Assembly (NCBI GenBank): GCA_945877575.1
Contig: CAMDUE010000005.1
Span: 1-64,000, forward strand
Length of the DNA: 64,000 nucleotides
Source: Chitinophaga pinensis
GTDB taxonomy: Bacteria > Bacteroidota > Bacteroidia > NS11-12g > UBA955
Direction: 5' to 3'
In this document: positions 50,468 to 60,653 of the stretch, piece after piece
How positions within the stretch are numbered: position 1 is the stretch's first letter
How the letters are laid out: each line of letters starts with the position of its first letter
Notes under the pieces: generated by a model
Told to the model about the DNA's origin: nothing
What the model saw: only the letters and a program-made list of their open reading frames with translations
Databases searched by the model: none
Translations under genes and position numbers: made by a program

Positions 50468-51901
50468 ATGAACATTTTAAATTATATAGATGGAGAATTG
50501 AAAGAGCCCTTGATGGGTTCTTATTTAGATAATTATGATCCAAGTATAGGTCAGGTTTACGGACAAGTACCTGATTCAGATGCAGGCGATGTTGCTGAGG
50601 CATATAAATCAGCGGCATCCGCTCAAAAGAGTTGGGAAAATACCCCAGCTGAAGATAAATTCAAGGTTTTGAATGCTATTGCAGATGGCATAGATGCTAA
50701 GAGGGAAGAATTTGCTCAAGCGGAAAGCAGAGACCAAGGAAAGCCGCTTTGGTTATCCAGAAATGAAATGATCAGAGCTGCACAGAATTTCAGGTTTTAT
50801 GCCACAGCAGCCATGCAGTTCGCTTCTGAAAGCCATGCTATGGAAAACAGAGCCATCAATTATACCTTGAGGCAAGCCATTGGTGTGGTTGGGTGTATAT
50901 CGCCGTGGAACTTGCCGCTGTATCTATTTAGTTGGAAGATTGCGCCGGCCTTGGCTGCAGGAAACGCCGTGATTGCTAAGCCGAGTGAATTTACGCCAGC
51001 AACTGCGTTCTTGTTGTCTGAGGTTTGTATGCAGGCAGGCTTGCCTAAGGGGGTGTTGAATATTGTTCACGGATTGGGTCCAAAAGTAGGACAGGCGATG
51101 GTAGAACATCCCAGAATTAAGGCCATTAGTTTTACGGGTGGAACGGTGACGGGCAAGTATATTGCAGCAACTGCGGCGCCCATGTTTAAGAAATTGAGCT
51201 TGGAGTTGGGCGGTAAGAATCCCAACATCATTTTTGCGGATGCCGATTTAGACAAGGCGGTTAAAACCACCGTGAATACTTCTTTCATGAATCAGGGTGA
51301 GATTTGCCTTTGCGGTAGTAGACTTCTCATAGAAGAAAGTATTTACGAACAGGTGAAGAACGCGCTGATAGAGGAAGTTAAAAAATTGACCGTAGGCGAC
51401 CCTATGAATGCTGATACCAGAATAGGTGCCATCGTTTCTAAACCGCACTATGAAAAAGTGAAATCTTACATTGATTTGGCACAACAAGAAGGCGGTAAGA
51501 TATTGGTTGGCGGCAATACGGTTCATCCCGAAGGAAAAGAAAACGGCTGGTACATTCAACCTACCATCATTGAAGGTTTACAAAGTACTTGTAGAACCAA
51601 TCAGGAAGAAATTTTTGGGCCAGTAATAACCATTATGCCCTTCAAGAATGAAGCTGAAGCTTTAGAAATAGCCAATGGAACGGAATATGGATTGGCAGCT
51701 ACATTCTGGACCAACGATCTCAAACGCGCACACAGATTGGCATCGGAACTGGAATTTGGAATAGTTTGGGTGAATTGCTGGCTTTTGAGAGATTTGCGCA
51801 CACCGTTTGGTGGAGTAAAGAGCTCAGGCGTTGGAAGAGAAGGCGGTTGGGAAGCCATGAGATTTTTTACAGAACCAAAAAACGTTTGTATCGCTTTGTA
51901 A
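50468..51901 (+). CDS. NAD-dependent aldehyde dehydrogenase
   Basis: A 477-residue ALDH with SPWNLPLYLFSWKIAPALA, the general base Glu in LELGGKNPN (about 247-255) and the catalytic Cys in NQGEICLCGSR (about 280-286), plus EEIFGPVITIMPF. It resembles 2-hydroxymuconic or 2-aminomuconic semialdehyde dehydrogenases more than betaine aldehyde types. Substrate uncertain. The gene is 18 bp after the lipoprotein and 15 bp before thiL. Confidence 0.9.
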   Translation: MNILNYIDGELKEPLMGSYLDNYDPSIGQVYGQVPDSDAGDVAEAYKSAASAQKSWENTPAEDKFKVLNAIADGIDAKREEFAQAESRDQGKPLWLSRNEMIRAAQNFRFYATAAMQFASESHAMENRAINYTLRQAIGVVGCISPWNLPLYLFSWKIAPALAAGNAVIAKPSEFTPATAFLLSEVCMQAGLPKGVLNIVHGLGPKVGQAMVEHPRIKAISFTGGTVTGKYIAATAAPMFKKLSLELGGKNPNIIFADADLDKAVKTTVNTSFMNQGEICLCGSRLLIEESIYEQVKNALIEEVKKLTVGDPMNADTRIGAIVSKPHYEKVKSYIDLAQQEGGKILVGGNTVHPEGKENGWYIQPTIIEGLQSTCRTNQEEIFGPVITIMPFKNEAEALEIANGTEYGLAATFWTNDLKRAHRLASELEFGIVWVNCWLLRDLRTPFGGVKSSGVGREGGWEAMRFFTEPKNVCIAL

Positions 51902-51904
51902 GCC

Positions 51905-51912
51905 TAAATTTG
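51905..51912 (+). promoter_or_regulatory. Putative -7 element TAAATTTG for thiL
   Basis: TAAATTTG ends 4 bp before the thiL ATG. A TTTG at 51885-51888 is 16 bp upstream, near the expected -33 distance. Confidence 0.4.
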
Positions 51913-51916
51913 CAGT

Positions 51917-52966
51917 ATGTTTGATAACAGCGATCGCACAGAATTGTCGCAGCTAGGTGAATTTGGATTGATTCAGCACCTGACTCAACACTTCGAAAAT
52001 CAACAGAAATCTACCCTACTTGGGGTAGGAGATGATGCTGCTTTGATAAAAATGGGCAGTAAAATTGCTGTTTGGAGCACAGATATTATGTTGGAAGGGG
52101 TCCATTTTGACTTGTCCTACACGCCATTGAAGCACTTAGGCTATAAAGCCATTGCCACCAATGTCAGTGATGTATGTGCCATGAATGGAAAAGCCACTCA
52201 AGTATTGGTATCCGTTGCCTTAAGCAACCGTTTTTCTTTGGAAGCCATTGAAGAACTTTATTTGGGAATGAAAATCGCTTGCGATAAGTACCAAGTAGAC
52301 TTAGTGGGCGGTGATACCAGCACTTCTCGGTCTGGACTGGTTATCAATGTAACCGTTCTTGGTGAGGTTGATTCAAAAAATATTACCAAGCGTTCTGGAG
52401 CAAAACCCGGCGATCTTTTAGTTGTTTCGGGGGATTTGGGTGGCGCTTATATGGGACTACAAATCTTGGAACGCGAAAAGAAGGTCTTCATAGATCATCC
52501 AAGCATGCAGCCCGATCTTGAACCCTATGATTATATTGTAGGCAGACAGTTGAAGCCCGAAGCCCGCGTAGATATCATTGAAACTTTGAACGAGTTAAAC
52601 ATTGTTCCTACTTCCATGATGGATATCAGTGACGGAGTAGCATCAGAAGTTTTTCACCTAGGCAAGGCCTCTAAGGTGGGATTTGATGTTTACGAGAATA
52701 AACTTCCCATAGATTCACAAACCATGGAAACGGCAATGACTTTTAATTTGAATCCAAGCATTGTAGCACTAAATGGAGGAGAAGATTATGAATTGCTTAT
52801 GACCATTGATCAAAAACACTACGATCAATTGAAAAATCACATGGATTTTACCATCATTGGTCACGCCACGGCCATGGAGGGTAAACACCAATTGCATACC
52901 ACCGCCGGCAATGTGTTTGATATTAAAGCACAAGGCTGGCAACATTTTAAACAAGAAGAAAAATAA
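51917..52966 (+). CDS. thiL: Thiamine-monophosphate kinase
   Basis: A 349-residue ATP-dependent kinase of the AIRS/ThiL superfamily, making thiamine diphosphate. [12 protein letters not shown] near residue 36, [12 protein letters not shown] (about 55-66), VGGDTSTSR (about 131-139) and [17 protein letters not shown] carry the metal and ATP sites. aspS follows 4 bp after the stop. Confidence 0.95.
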   Translation: MFDNSDRTELSQLGEFGLIQHLTQHFENQQKSTLLGVGDDAALIKMGSKIAVWSTDIMLEGVHFDLSYTPLKHLGYKAIATNVSDVCAMNGKATQVLVSVALSNRFSLEAIEELYLGMKIACDKYQVDLVGGDTSTSRSGLVINVTVLGEVDSKNITKRSGAKPGDLLVVSGDLGGAYMGLQILEREKKVFIDHPSMQPDLEPYDYIVGRQLKPEARVDIIETLNELNIVPTSMMDISDGVASEVFHLGKASKVGFDVYENKLPIDSQTMETAMTFNLNPSIVALNGGEDYELLMTIDQKHYDQLKNHMDFTIIGHATAMEGKHQLHTTAGNVFDIKAQGWQHFKQEEK

Positions 52967-52970
52967 AATT

Positions 52971-54719
52971 ATGTATCGTTCACATACCTGTGGAGAATTA
53001 AGAATAGAACACGTTGGACAAACCGTTGAATTGTCTGGGTGGGTTGCTAAAAACAGATCTTTAGGAAGCATGGCCTTTGTTGATCTTCGCGATAGATACG
53101 GCATTACCCAGTTGGCTTTCAATGAAGTATACAACCAAGAACTGCTCAATAATGCCAATGATTTGGGTAGAGAGTACGTTATTCGTGTGAAAGGAACCGT
53201 TGCTGAAAGAAGCAGCAAAAACACCAATATCCCTACGGGTGAAATTGAAGTGATTGTTTCTGAACTTCAAGTATTGAATGCCTCAAAAACGCCCCCATTT
53301 ACCATCGAAACCGAAACAGATGGCGGTGACGAGTTGAGAATGAAATACCGTTATTTGGATTTGAGAAGGGAAGTGGTACGCAAGAATTTAGAGCTTAGAC
53401 ACCGTTTGGCGCAAGAAATTCGCAGGTATCTATCAGATCAAAATTTCTTGGAAGTTGAAACTCCTGTTTTGATTAAAAGTACCCCAGAAGGAGCTAGAGA
53501 TTTTGTGGTTCCCAGCCGACTTAATCCCGGTGAGTGGTACGCATTGCCACAAAGTCCGCAAACCTTCAAGCAATTGTTGATGGTGAGCGGTTTTGACAGA
53601 TATTTTCAAATTGTAAAGTGTTTCAGAGACGAAGATTTACGCGCAGATCGTCAGCCTGAGTTCACTCAAATTGACTGTGAATTGAGTTTCATTGAGCGCG
53701 ATGACATATTGAACATCTTCGAAGGCATGGTTAGACATCTTTTCATACAGGAAAAAGGACTTCATTTCGAAGATTTTCCAAGAATGACCTATGCCGATGC
53801 TATGAAATATTATGGATCTGATAAGCCCGATGTTCGTTTCGGGATGAAATTTGTTGAATTGAAATCTGAAGAAAGAGACCTTGTTTCAGGTGTTGGATTC
53901 GGAATTTTTGATGCTGCGGAGAGTGTTATAGGAATTTGTGTTCCGGGTGCAGCAAGTTTTACACGCAAGCAGATAGATGCGCTGACCGAATACGTTAAGC
54001 GTCCACAAGTGGGTGCTTCGGGTATGATCTGGTGCCGAAAAGAAGAATCTGGAGAACTCAAGTCATCGGTAGATAAATTCTACGATGCCGATAAATTGGC
54101 AAGTTGGTCTGATGCATTTGACGCTCAAAACGGCGATTTGATGCTTCTGCTAGCAGGCCCAATAGATAAGACACGCAAGCAATTGAATGAACTTCGATTG
54201 AAGGTGGCGGCAGATTTGGGATTGAGAAACCCCAACGAATTCGCTCCTTTGTGGGTGGTTGATTTCCCCTTGTTGGAATGGGACGAGGATTCTCAAAGAT
54301 TCCACGCTATGCATCATCCCTTCACAAGTCCGTTACCTGAACATAGGGAATTGATGAAGACAGAGCCGGGCAAGGTAAATGCCAATGCCTATGATTTGGT
54401 AATAAATGGGGTTGAAATAGGGGGTGGTTCTATCAGAATTCACGATCAGCAATTGCAATCTGAAATGTTTGGCTTGCTGGGATTTTCGCCTGAGGAAGCA
54501 CAAGCGCAGTTTGGATTTTTACTAAATGCATTTGAATACGGCGCTCCTCCACACGGTGGTATTGCTTTGGGATTTGATCGTTTGAGCAGTTTGTTTGGCG
54601 GAAGCGATAGCATCAGAGACTACATTGCTTTCCCCAAAAATAACAGCGGAAGAGATGTAATGATTGACGCACCAAGCGCTTTAACCAAAGAGCAATTGAG
54701 TGATTTAGATCAGAAGTAA
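52971..54719 (+). CDS. aspS: Aspartyl-tRNA synthetase
   Basis: The ATG at 52971 gives 582 residues starting [17 protein letters not shown]; earlier in-frame codons lie within thiL and do not match the family. The OB-fold anticodon domain (about 1-110) precedes the class II core: motif 2 [19 protein letters not shown] and motif 3 [15 protein letters not shown], with the bacterial GAD insert between. It charges tRNA-Asp. It ends 3 bp from the convergent dgkA-like gene with no terminator visible between them. Confidence 0.98.
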   Translation: MYRSHTCGELRIEHVGQTVELSGWVAKNRSLGSMAFVDLRDRYGITQLAFNEVYNQELLNNANDLGREYVIRVKGTVAERSSKNTNIPTGEIEVIVSELQVLNASKTPPFTIETETDGGDELRMKYRYLDLRREVVRKNLELRHRLAQEIRRYLSDQNFLEVETPVLIKSTPEGARDFVVPSRLNPGEWYALPQSPQTFKQLLMVSGFDRYFQIVKCFRDEDLRADRQPEFTQIDCELSFIERDDILNIFEGMVRHLFIQEKGLHFEDFPRMTYADAMKYYGSDKPDVRFGMKFVELKSEERDLVSGVGFGIFDAAESVIGICVPGAASFTRKQIDALTEYVKRPQVGASGMIWCRKEESGELKSSVDKFYDADKLASWSDAFDAQNGDLMLLLAGPIDKTRKQLNELRLKVAADLGLRNPNEFAPLWVVDFPLLEWDEDSQRFHAMHHPFTSPLPEHRELMKTEPGKVNANAYDLVINGVEIGGGSIRIHDQQLQSEMFGLLGFSPEEAQAQFGFLLNAFEYGAPPHGGIALGFDRLSSLFGGSDSIRDYIAFPKNNSGRDVMIDAPSALTKEQLSDLDQK

Positions 54720-54722
54720 ATT

Positions 54723-55094
54723 TTAAAGAATAGCTAGAATTCTGGGTAACAGAATATAGCCCCCAACTATCAATGCAACCGTTGATGCAATGAGTGTGGC
54801 TCCCGCAGCCATGTCTTTTGCACGTCCAACACCTTCGTGTCTATCGGGGTGGAGGGTGTCAAGGGTTTTCTCAATGGCGGTATTCAAGCTTTCCGAAACA
54901 AACACCAATCCCATGGTAGCCCAAAGTATGGCCCATTCCAAACGATTGAGGTGTTGGCCTTGTGAATTTAAGAACCAACCCAATGCTAAGACCGCAAACA
55001 TCACCCAAATGATGATTTTAAAATTGCGTTCGGTTTTTGCTAGGAGAATGACTCCGTTAAGAGCAAACTTAAAAGATCTATAGAAGCGCAACAT
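54723..55094 (-). CDS. Diacylglycerol/undecaprenol kinase family
   Basis: A 123-residue membrane kinase with three helices and the DgkA motif ESLNTAIEKTLD (about 68-79) plus KTERNFKIII near the N-terminus. The Gram-positive-like sequence DRHEGVGRAKDMAAGA fits undecaprenol kinase. It recycles lipid carrier or diacylglycerol at the inner membrane. Confidence 0.92.
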   Translation of the reverse strand: MLRFYRSFKFALNGVILLAKTERNFKIIIWVMFAVLALGWFLNSQGQHLNRLEWAILWATMGLVFVSESLNTAIEKTLDTLHPDRHEGVGRAKDMAAGATLIASTVALIVGGYILLPRILAIL

Positions 55095-55113
55095 GATCGG
55101 CGAAAATAAATGA

Positions 55114-55149
55114 AAAAAGGGCAGTCTTTGGATTAAGACTACCCCTTTT
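55114..55149 (-). terminator. Terminator of dnaA
   Basis: An imperfect hairpin of about 13 bp around GGGCAGTCTT and AAGACTACCCC; read on the minus strand it ends in a T run, 25 bp beyond the dnaA stop. Confidence 0.75.
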
Positions 55150-55173
55150 GTATGAAAGTGTGTATATTATCGA

Positions 55174-56613
55174 TTAGAACGTGTTGATTTTGATTCTCTT
55201 TTCGATTTCTTCCACGTCTTGGCGGAATTTTTTATCGGTTTCAATCAAATCATTTACTGTTTGACAAGCATGGATTACCGTAGAGTGGTCACGTCCGCCG
55301 AAGAAAATACCGATGTTTTTCAAAGAAGCTTTAGTAAGGTCTTTGGTAAAGTACATGGCAATTTGGCGGGCTTGCACGATTTCGCGCTTACGGGTTTTTG
55401 ATTTAACGGCTTCAACAGGAATATTGTAGAAATCACAAACCAATTTTTGGATGTAATCAATGCTGATTTCACGGGTTGAATTTTTAACGAAGTTCTTAAC
55501 GGTTTGTTTCGCCAAATTCAAATCAAGGTGTTTACGAGTCAATGAACCCTGAGCAAGAAGGGAGATCAAGGCACCTTCCAACTCGCGAACATTGGTGTCA
55601 ATGTTGTGTGCAAGATATTCTACCACATCTTTGTGAAGAGTGATACCGTCTTGATACATTTTATTCTCTAGAATGGAAACACGGGTATCGAAATCTGGCG
55701 TGCTGAGGTCAGCAGACAATCCCCATTTGAAACGGCTCAACAAACGCTCATCCATATTTTTTAAGTCTTTGGGAGCGCGGTCACAGGTTAATATGATTTG
55801 TTTTCCGTTTTGGTGTAGGTGATTGAAGATTTGGAAGAAAACTTCTTGGGTTCTTTCTTTTTTGGAGAAAAACTGAACATCGTCAACTATCAACACATCT
55901 AGGTATTGGTAGAAATTCACAAACTGGTTGTTATTGCCTTGACGGGCAGAATCTATGAATTGATTGATGAATTTCTCGGCGCTTACAAACACCACTACTT
56001 TTTGTTTGTGTTGTTGTTTGATCAAGTTTCCAATGGCATGAGCCAAATGGGTTTTTCCTAGGCCGCATCCTCCGAAAATCATCAACGGATTAAAAGCGGT
56101 TCCGCCAGGTTTTTGTGCAATGGCCAAACCAGCGTTTCTAGCCAATTTATTGCATTCACCTTCTACAAAATTGTCAAAGGTGTAACGCGGATTCAATTGG
56201 CTGTCAATGTTCATTCGGCGAAGGCCCGGAATGATGAATGGGTTTTTGATGGGGCTGTCCATATTTATGGGCATACCCAACTCGTTATTTACGGGTTTGG
56301 AGGAGTTGCCGGTGGGCAAATTGATGGTAAATGGTTCAGAATGTTGTGAGGTTGCGTTCTCAACAATTACTGAATATTCTAATTTGGCATTTGGGCCAAT
56401 GACTTTCTTGAGTGTTTTGTGAAGGATCTGCACGTAATGCTCTTCCAGCCATTCATAAAAGAATTGACTGGGTACTTGTATGGTAAGAATTTTGTTTGAA
56501 AGTTTCATTGGTTTGATGGGTTCAAACCAAGTTTTGAAGCTTTGCGGGTTGACATTGTCTCTAATAATTTCAATGCATTCTTGCCATGCAAGTTCGTGTG
56601 CTTTTCTTTCCAT
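55174..56613 (-). CDS. dnaA: Chromosomal replication initiator DnaA
   Basis: A 479-residue AAA+ initiator. Domain I is about 1-80; Walker A is FGGCGLGKTHLAHA (about 180-193), Walker B LIVDDVQF (about 242-249), and domain IV carries the DnaA-box-binding GGRDHSTVIHA (about 438-448). The 159 bp upstream are AT-rich but show no convincing TTATCCACA boxes, so I do not place the origin here. Flanked by a methylmalonyl-CoA mutase gene upstream and dgkA-like downstream, both on the same strand. Confidence 0.98.
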   Translation of the reverse strand: MERKAHELAWQECIEIIRDNVNPQSFKTWFEPIKPMKLSNKILTIQVPSQFFYEWLEEHYVQILHKTLKKVIGPNAKLEYSVIVENATSQHSEPFTINLPTGNSSKPVNNELGMPINMDSPIKNPFIIPGLRRMNIDSQLNPRYTFDNFVEGECNKLARNAGLAIAQKPGGTAFNPLMIFGGCGLGKTHLAHAIGNLIKQQHKQKVVVFVSAEKFINQFIDSARQGNNNQFVNFYQYLDVLIVDDVQFFSKKERTQEVFFQIFNHLHQNGKQIILTCDRAPKDLKNMDERLLSRFKWGLSADLSTPDFDTRVSILENKMYQDGITLHKDVVEYLAHNIDTNVRELEGALISLLAQGSLTRKHLDLNLAKQTVKNFVKNSTREISIDYIQKLVCDFYNIPVEAVKSKTRKREIVQARQIAMYFTKDLTKASLKNIGIFFGGRDHSTVIHACQTVNDLIETDKKFRQDVEEIEKRIKINTF

Positions 56614-56772
56614 ATATATCTTGGGGCCTGAGTGTTATTAACTTGTTTAAATCCTGATTTAACTGATTGATTATCATAGATAGTCAAAAAGTCAATTTCC
56701 GTTTGTAAAGAAATAGAGAATTTTCACAATTTGCTAATTTTTTTTACTTGATTTTTCAGTTTTTTTAGTGTA

Positions 56773-58314
56773 TTAAATCGCGAATTCTCCATACACTTTT
56801 CTCAAAGTAAAAGCAATTTCACCCAAGGTGGCATATTCTTCAACGCTTTTCAAGATTTTGGGCATTAGGTTTTCACCAGATCGTGCTGAAGATTCTAAAT
56901 TTCCCAAAGCCAAATCAACAGAATTTTGGTTTCTTTCTTGTTTTAGGGCATTGATTTTCTCGGTTTGAGTCTCTCTAATGCTATCATCAATTTTGAAAGA
57001 AGGTATATTTTCACTCTCTTGAGAGGTGAATTGATTCACTCCTACAATGATTTGCTCTTTTGATTCTACTTGTTTTTGGAATTCGTAACTGCTTCGTGCA
57101 ATTTCTTCTTGCATCCATCCGCTTTCTACAGCAGCTACCGAACCACCCATTTTTTCAATTTGCGACATGATCAACAGTGCATCATGTTCAATTCGATCAG
57201 TCAGTTCTTCCACGTAAAAACTTCCCCCGAGAGGATCAACCGTATTTGTAACCCCGCTTTCAAATCCAATGATTTGCTGAGTTCTTAAAGCAATTCGAGC
57301 TGCCTTTTCTGTAGGAAGGTTCAACGCCTCATCGTAACCGTTGGTGTGTAGGCTCTGAGTTCCACCCAAAACCGCTGCCATAGCTTGTAATGTTACCCGA
57401 GAAATGTTGTTTTCAGGCTGCTGGGCGGTAAGTGTAGAGCCTCCGGTTTGTGTATGAAATCTCAACATCATGGCCTGTGGATCTGTTGCTCCCATTTCTT
57501 TCATGATGTTGGCCCACATTCTTCTGGCCGCCCTGAATTTGGCTATTTCTTCGAAAAAGTCGTTGTGTGCATTGAAGAAGAACGACAATCGCTTACCGAA
57601 AACATTGATATCTAAACCGGCTTTCAATGCCGACTCTACATACGCTTTTCCGTTTGATAAAGTGAACGCTAATTCCTGAACTGCCGTACTTCCCGCTTCG
57701 CGAATATGGTAACCGCTGATAGAAATGGTATTCCATTTGGGAAGTTCTTTGCCGCACCACTCAAAAATATCAGTGATGATTTTCATGCTTGGGCGAACTG
57801 GATATATATAGGTTCCTCTTGCGGCGTATTCCTTTAATAAGTCATTTTGGATGGTTCCGCTGATTTGTGATAAATCGGCATTTTGTTTTTTCGCCAATGC
57901 CACATACATTGCCAACAGCGTTGACGCCGTGGCGTTGATGGTCATGCTGGTGGTGACCTTTTGGAGCTCAATTCCTTTAAAAAGGGTCTCCATATCTTTC
58001 AATGAGTCAATGGCAACACCCACTTTTCCCACTTCACCTTCGCTCATGGGGTGATCACTGTCATAACCTATCTGTGTGGGCAGATCAAATGCCACCGATA
58101 GGCCCGTTGTACCTTGATTCAGTAAATAATGGTATCTCTCGTTGCTTTCTTCGGCGGTGCTGAAACCTGCGTATTGTCTCATGGTCCATAAGCGTCCACG
58201 ATACATGTCTTTTCGCACTCCGCGGGTGAAAGGGAACTCACCCGGGTTTTCTGTTGCGTTTTTAACGCCGTTGTATACTTCTTTAATTTCTATGCCACTG
58301 CTGTTCTTTTTCAT
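56773..58314 (-). CDS. Methylmalonyl-CoA mutase-family large subunit, short form
   Basis: A 513-residue acyl-CoA mutase that contains the TIM-barrel catalytic domain but no cobalamin-binding domain, so it needs a separate B12 subunit, not seen here. Y48 (RQYAGFST) and H203 (SGYHIREAG) correspond to catalytic Tyr89 and His244 of Propionibacterium MCM. At the position of the substrate-binding Arg207 it has K178 ([12 protein letters not shown]), so the substrate may not be methylmalonyl-CoA. A 66-bp spacer separates it from the DUF7935-like gene upstream. Confidence 0.88.
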   Translation of the reverse strand: MKKNSSGIEIKEVYNGVKNATENPGEFPFTRGVRKDMYRGRLWTMRQYAGFSTAEESNERYHYLLNQGTTGLSVAFDLPTQIGYDSDHPMSEGEVGKVGVAIDSLKDMETLFKGIELQKVTTSMTINATASTLLAMYVALAKKQNADLSQISGTIQNDLLKEYAARGTYIYPVRPSMKIITDIFEWCGKELPKWNTISISGYHIREAGSTAVQELAFTLSNGKAYVESALKAGLDINVFGKRLSFFFNAHNDFFEEIAKFRAARRMWANIMKEMGATDPQAMMLRFHTQTGGSTLTAQQPENNISRVTLQAMAAVLGGTQSLHTNGYDEALNLPTEKAARIALRTQQIIGFESGVTNTVDPLGGSFYVEELTDRIEHDALLIMSQIEKMGGSVAAVESGWMQEEIARSSYEFQKQVESKEQIIVGVNQFTSQESENIPSFKIDDSIRETQTEKINALKQERNQNSVDLALGNLESSARSGENLMPKILKSVEEYATLGEIAFTLRKVYGEFAI

Positions 58315-58379
58315 TTTTTCGAGGGATATTTTTTCGGGGGATGTTAATTCAGGTATTGTTTAGTGAGGACTTGTGGTTC

Positions 58380-58913
58380 TCAATTGAAGATCAATTCCAT
58401 TTCGCCACGAATCATTTGAAGTCCTTTTTCGTGAGGAATTTCGCCGTTGTTTTTCATGTGATTGATTAATGAGTCACAGAATTCAGCGGCCGATAAATTT
58501 GCATCGATTTTAGATTCTACGGTTTTTATCAGGATTAAGGTTTGTTCTTTAACAATTTTAATGGTACCCCAAGTTTGGGCACTCACAAAAATTTGTTGCG
58601 ATACATTGTAATTAAACTCTTCGTTGATGGATGCACGCATGAGTTGTGCAATTTGAGAAGTATTCAATCCTGGTTTGGCAAACTTGTGAATGAGAGTCGG
58701 AACGGATGTTCTTTCAAGCATCAAGCTCAGTCTTTCGTACGCGGCCAACTTCAATTTGACGAAATCTTTGTTGTTTTGACGCAGTATTTCGCTTCTTAAA
58801 GTCTTTTCTAAGTTGCGAGACATGCTCTTCATAATCATTGATGAACTCACAATTACCAACACCGAGGGCGCCAAAATGTATAGCGCGGCTTCTAATAATT
58901 CAAAGGTTTCCAT
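58380..58913 (-). CDS. DUF7935-like membrane-anchored protein
   Basis: The ATG at 58913 gives 177 residues starting METFELLEAALYILAPSVL; an 11-codon extension upstream would cover the probable -7 element TATCTTTG (58931-58924). One N-terminal helix anchors a long helical cytoplasmic part (about 30-177), with LKLAAYERLSLMLERTS. Function unknown. It is probably co-transcribed with the mutase gene and diverges from the iscA-like gene. Confidence 0.7.
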   Translation of the reverse strand: METFELLEAALYILAPSVLVIVSSSMIMKSMSRNLEKTLRSEILRQNNKDFVKLKLAAYERLSLMLERTSVPTLIHKFAKPGLNTSQIAQLMRASINEEFNYNVSQQIFVSAQTWGTIKIVKEQTLILIKTVESKIDANLSAAEFCDSLINHMKNNGEIPHEKGLQMIRGEMELIFN

Positions 58914-58985
58914 GGGTTTTCGACAAAGATACATTCTTTGTCGCACAACACTAAAATCAAACCGACCAAGGCAATTAAGAATTGA

Positions 58986-58993
58986 CTAAATTT
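58986..58993 (+). promoter_or_regulatory. Putative -7 element TAAATTTG for the iscA-like gene
   Basis: TAAATTTG ends 6 bp before the ATG at 59000, predicting a very short leader. Confidence 0.35.
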
Positions 58994-58999
58994 GTAGTT

Positions 59000-59335
59000 A
59001 TGGAAAGTTTGCCCGTAAAATTCACTCAACACGCCATTGATGAGCTTCATAGATTGCAAGATAACTTAGAATTAAAAGATGATTCAGTTTTGAGGATAGG
59101 AGTTAAAGGCGGCGGATGTTCAGGTATGAGCTATCTTTTGGCCTTTGACAAACGCGAAGAAGGTGATAAAGAATACGACCTAGAAGGAATTCCTGTAGTG
59201 ATGAATAAAGCCCATGTAATGTATGTCATTGGTATGGAAGTAGACTGGGAACACGGATTGAACAATCGTGGTTTTTCTTTCAACAACCCCAATGCTTCAG
59301 AAACTTGCGGCTGTGGCCAGTCATTTTCGGCATAA
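59000..59335 (+). CDS. HesB/IscA-family iron-sulfur carrier
   Basis: The ATG at 59000 gives 111 residues (an upstream ATG six codons earlier overlaps the promoter). The three conserved cysteines are in GGGCSGMSY and TCGCGQSF, the A-type carrier pattern, so it should bind and deliver Fe-S clusters. Members in Bacteroidota often accompany the SUF system, which is not in this window. Confidence 0.93.
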   Translation: MESLPVKFTQHAIDELHRLQDNLELKDDSVLRIGVKGGGCSGMSYLLAFDKREEGDKEYDLEGIPVVMNKAHVMYVIGMEVDWEHGLNNRGFSFNNPNASETCGCGQSFSA

Positions 59336-59356
59336 CCATTAGACCAAACATAGCCA

Positions 59357-60598
59357 TTGTTACAAGTCGTTGAAAATATTCGTCAAGGGTTCTCATCCCT
59401 CAAATCACACAGAACCCGAGCAATCATCACGGCTTCCATAATAGCTATAGGTATTTCGGCTTTGGTAGGCATTTTAACCTCTATAGATGCCATGAGCAGC
59501 GCCATCACTAAGACCATGTCAAGGTTTGGTGCACAGAGCTTTTCCGTAAATAATAGACTAACAGTACAACGTTGGGGTGTGCCTGATGATTTTAAACCCA
59601 TCAGCTACGATCAATCCCAAAAATTTGAAGAACTATATCGCGGAACCGGAGTCATTGGAAAGACCATCAACGCTTCTTTTACCTCAAAGGTTAAATACAG
59701 AAACATAGAAACCAATCCCAACATCAAAATCATGGGAGTGGATGAAGACGTCATTTTTACATCCAGTTACGAGTTAGCAGCAGGTAGATCTTTCACTAAG
59801 AACGATGTTTTTATGAGTTTGCCATTGGTGGTGTTGGGATCTGATGTTGTGGTTCAAATTTGGGGCGCAGCCTACAAAGAAGGCATCAGTGTTGGAAAAG
59901 ATATTTCCATTGATGGAAAACCCTACAAAGTAATAGGTGAATTAAAGAAAAAAGGTTCAAGTATGGGAATGTCTGGCGGCGATAGAATGGTTATAGTGGG
60001 AATCAATAAAGCCCGACAAGATTTTACGCAAGTCATCAATAACGTGAACATGAGTGTCATGTCTGAATCGGTAGAAAATTTAGATGCTGACATTTCAGAA
60101 GCCAGAATCATCATGAGAAGAATTAGGAGGTTGGCCCCGCATCAAGAAGATGATTTTTCCATTACACGAAGCGACTCTTTAGCAAACAATGTAAAGGAAG
60201 ATTTAGCCATGGTTTCTTCGGTGGGAATGCTGATTGGAATTATTACTTTATTGGGGGCTGCAGTGAGCCTCATGAATATCATGTTGGTAAGCGTCACCGA
60301 AAGAACCCGCGAAATTGGATTGAGAAAATCCCTCGGTGCTACAGCCTCCGCCATCCGAAATCAATTTTTAGTAGAAGCGGTTGTCATTACCCAGTTGGGT
60401 GGTTTAGGTGGAATCATTTTAGGCATTATAATGGGAAATGCCGTAGGAATTTTATTGAACAGCGGATTTATCATTCCTTGGTTTTGGATTTTCTTCGCCG
60501 TAATTATTTGTATAGTTGTTGGTTTGGTTGCAGGGCTTTATCCTGCGGTAAAAGCATCCAAACTTGATCCCATCGAAGCCTTGAGACACGAAGGCTAA
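59357..60598 (+). CDS. MacB/FtsX-type ABC transporter permease
   Basis: A 413-residue permease with a TTG start: the preceding in-frame stop is only two codons upstream and the next ATG is inside the protein after the first helix. The N-terminal helix is at about 24-44, a periplasmic domain covers about 45-275 and three C-terminal helices follow (about 283-305, 330-360 and 370-392), with the [20 protein letters not shown] segment before the second. It ends [12 protein letters not shown], as in FtsX/MacB permeases. No ATPase partner is adjacent. Substrate unknown. Confidence 0.9.
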   Translation: MLQVVENIRQGFSSLKSHRTRAIITASIIAIGISALVGILTSIDAMSSAITKTMSRFGAQSFSVNNRLTVQRWGVPDDFKPISYDQSQKFEELYRGTGVIGKTINASFTSKVKYRNIETNPNIKIMGVDEDVIFTSSYELAAGRSFTKNDVFMSLPLVVLGSDVVVQIWGAAYKEGISVGKDISIDGKPYKVIGELKKKGSSMGMSGGDRMVIVGINKARQDFTQVINNVNMSVMSESVENLDADISEARIIMRRIRRLAPHQEDDFSITRSDSLANNVKEDLAMVSSVGMLIGIITLLGAAVSLMNIMLVSVTERTREIGLRKSLGATASAIRNQFLVEAVVITQLGGLGGIILGIIMGNAVGILLNSGFIIPWFWIFFAVIICIVVGLVAGLYPAVKASKLDPIEALRHEG

Positions 60599-60632
60599 AA
60601 AAAACGCCCTTCTTTTGAGAAGAGCGTCTTTA
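60597..60632. terminator. Terminator between the permease and gcvT
   Basis: Hairpin ACGCCCTTCT/AGAAGAGCGT with one C-A mismatch and a TTTG loop, a run of A on its left. Read leftward it has a T run and would end gcvT; it may work less well rightward for the permease. Confidence 0.7.
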
Positions 60633-60653
60633 CTTTGTATTATAATCTTGAAT

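Noticed and set aside
56614-56772. Replication origin next to dnaA
   Set aside because: The 159-bp spacer is AT-rich but has no cluster of TTATCCACA-like boxes; in many Bacteroidota dnaA is not at the origin.
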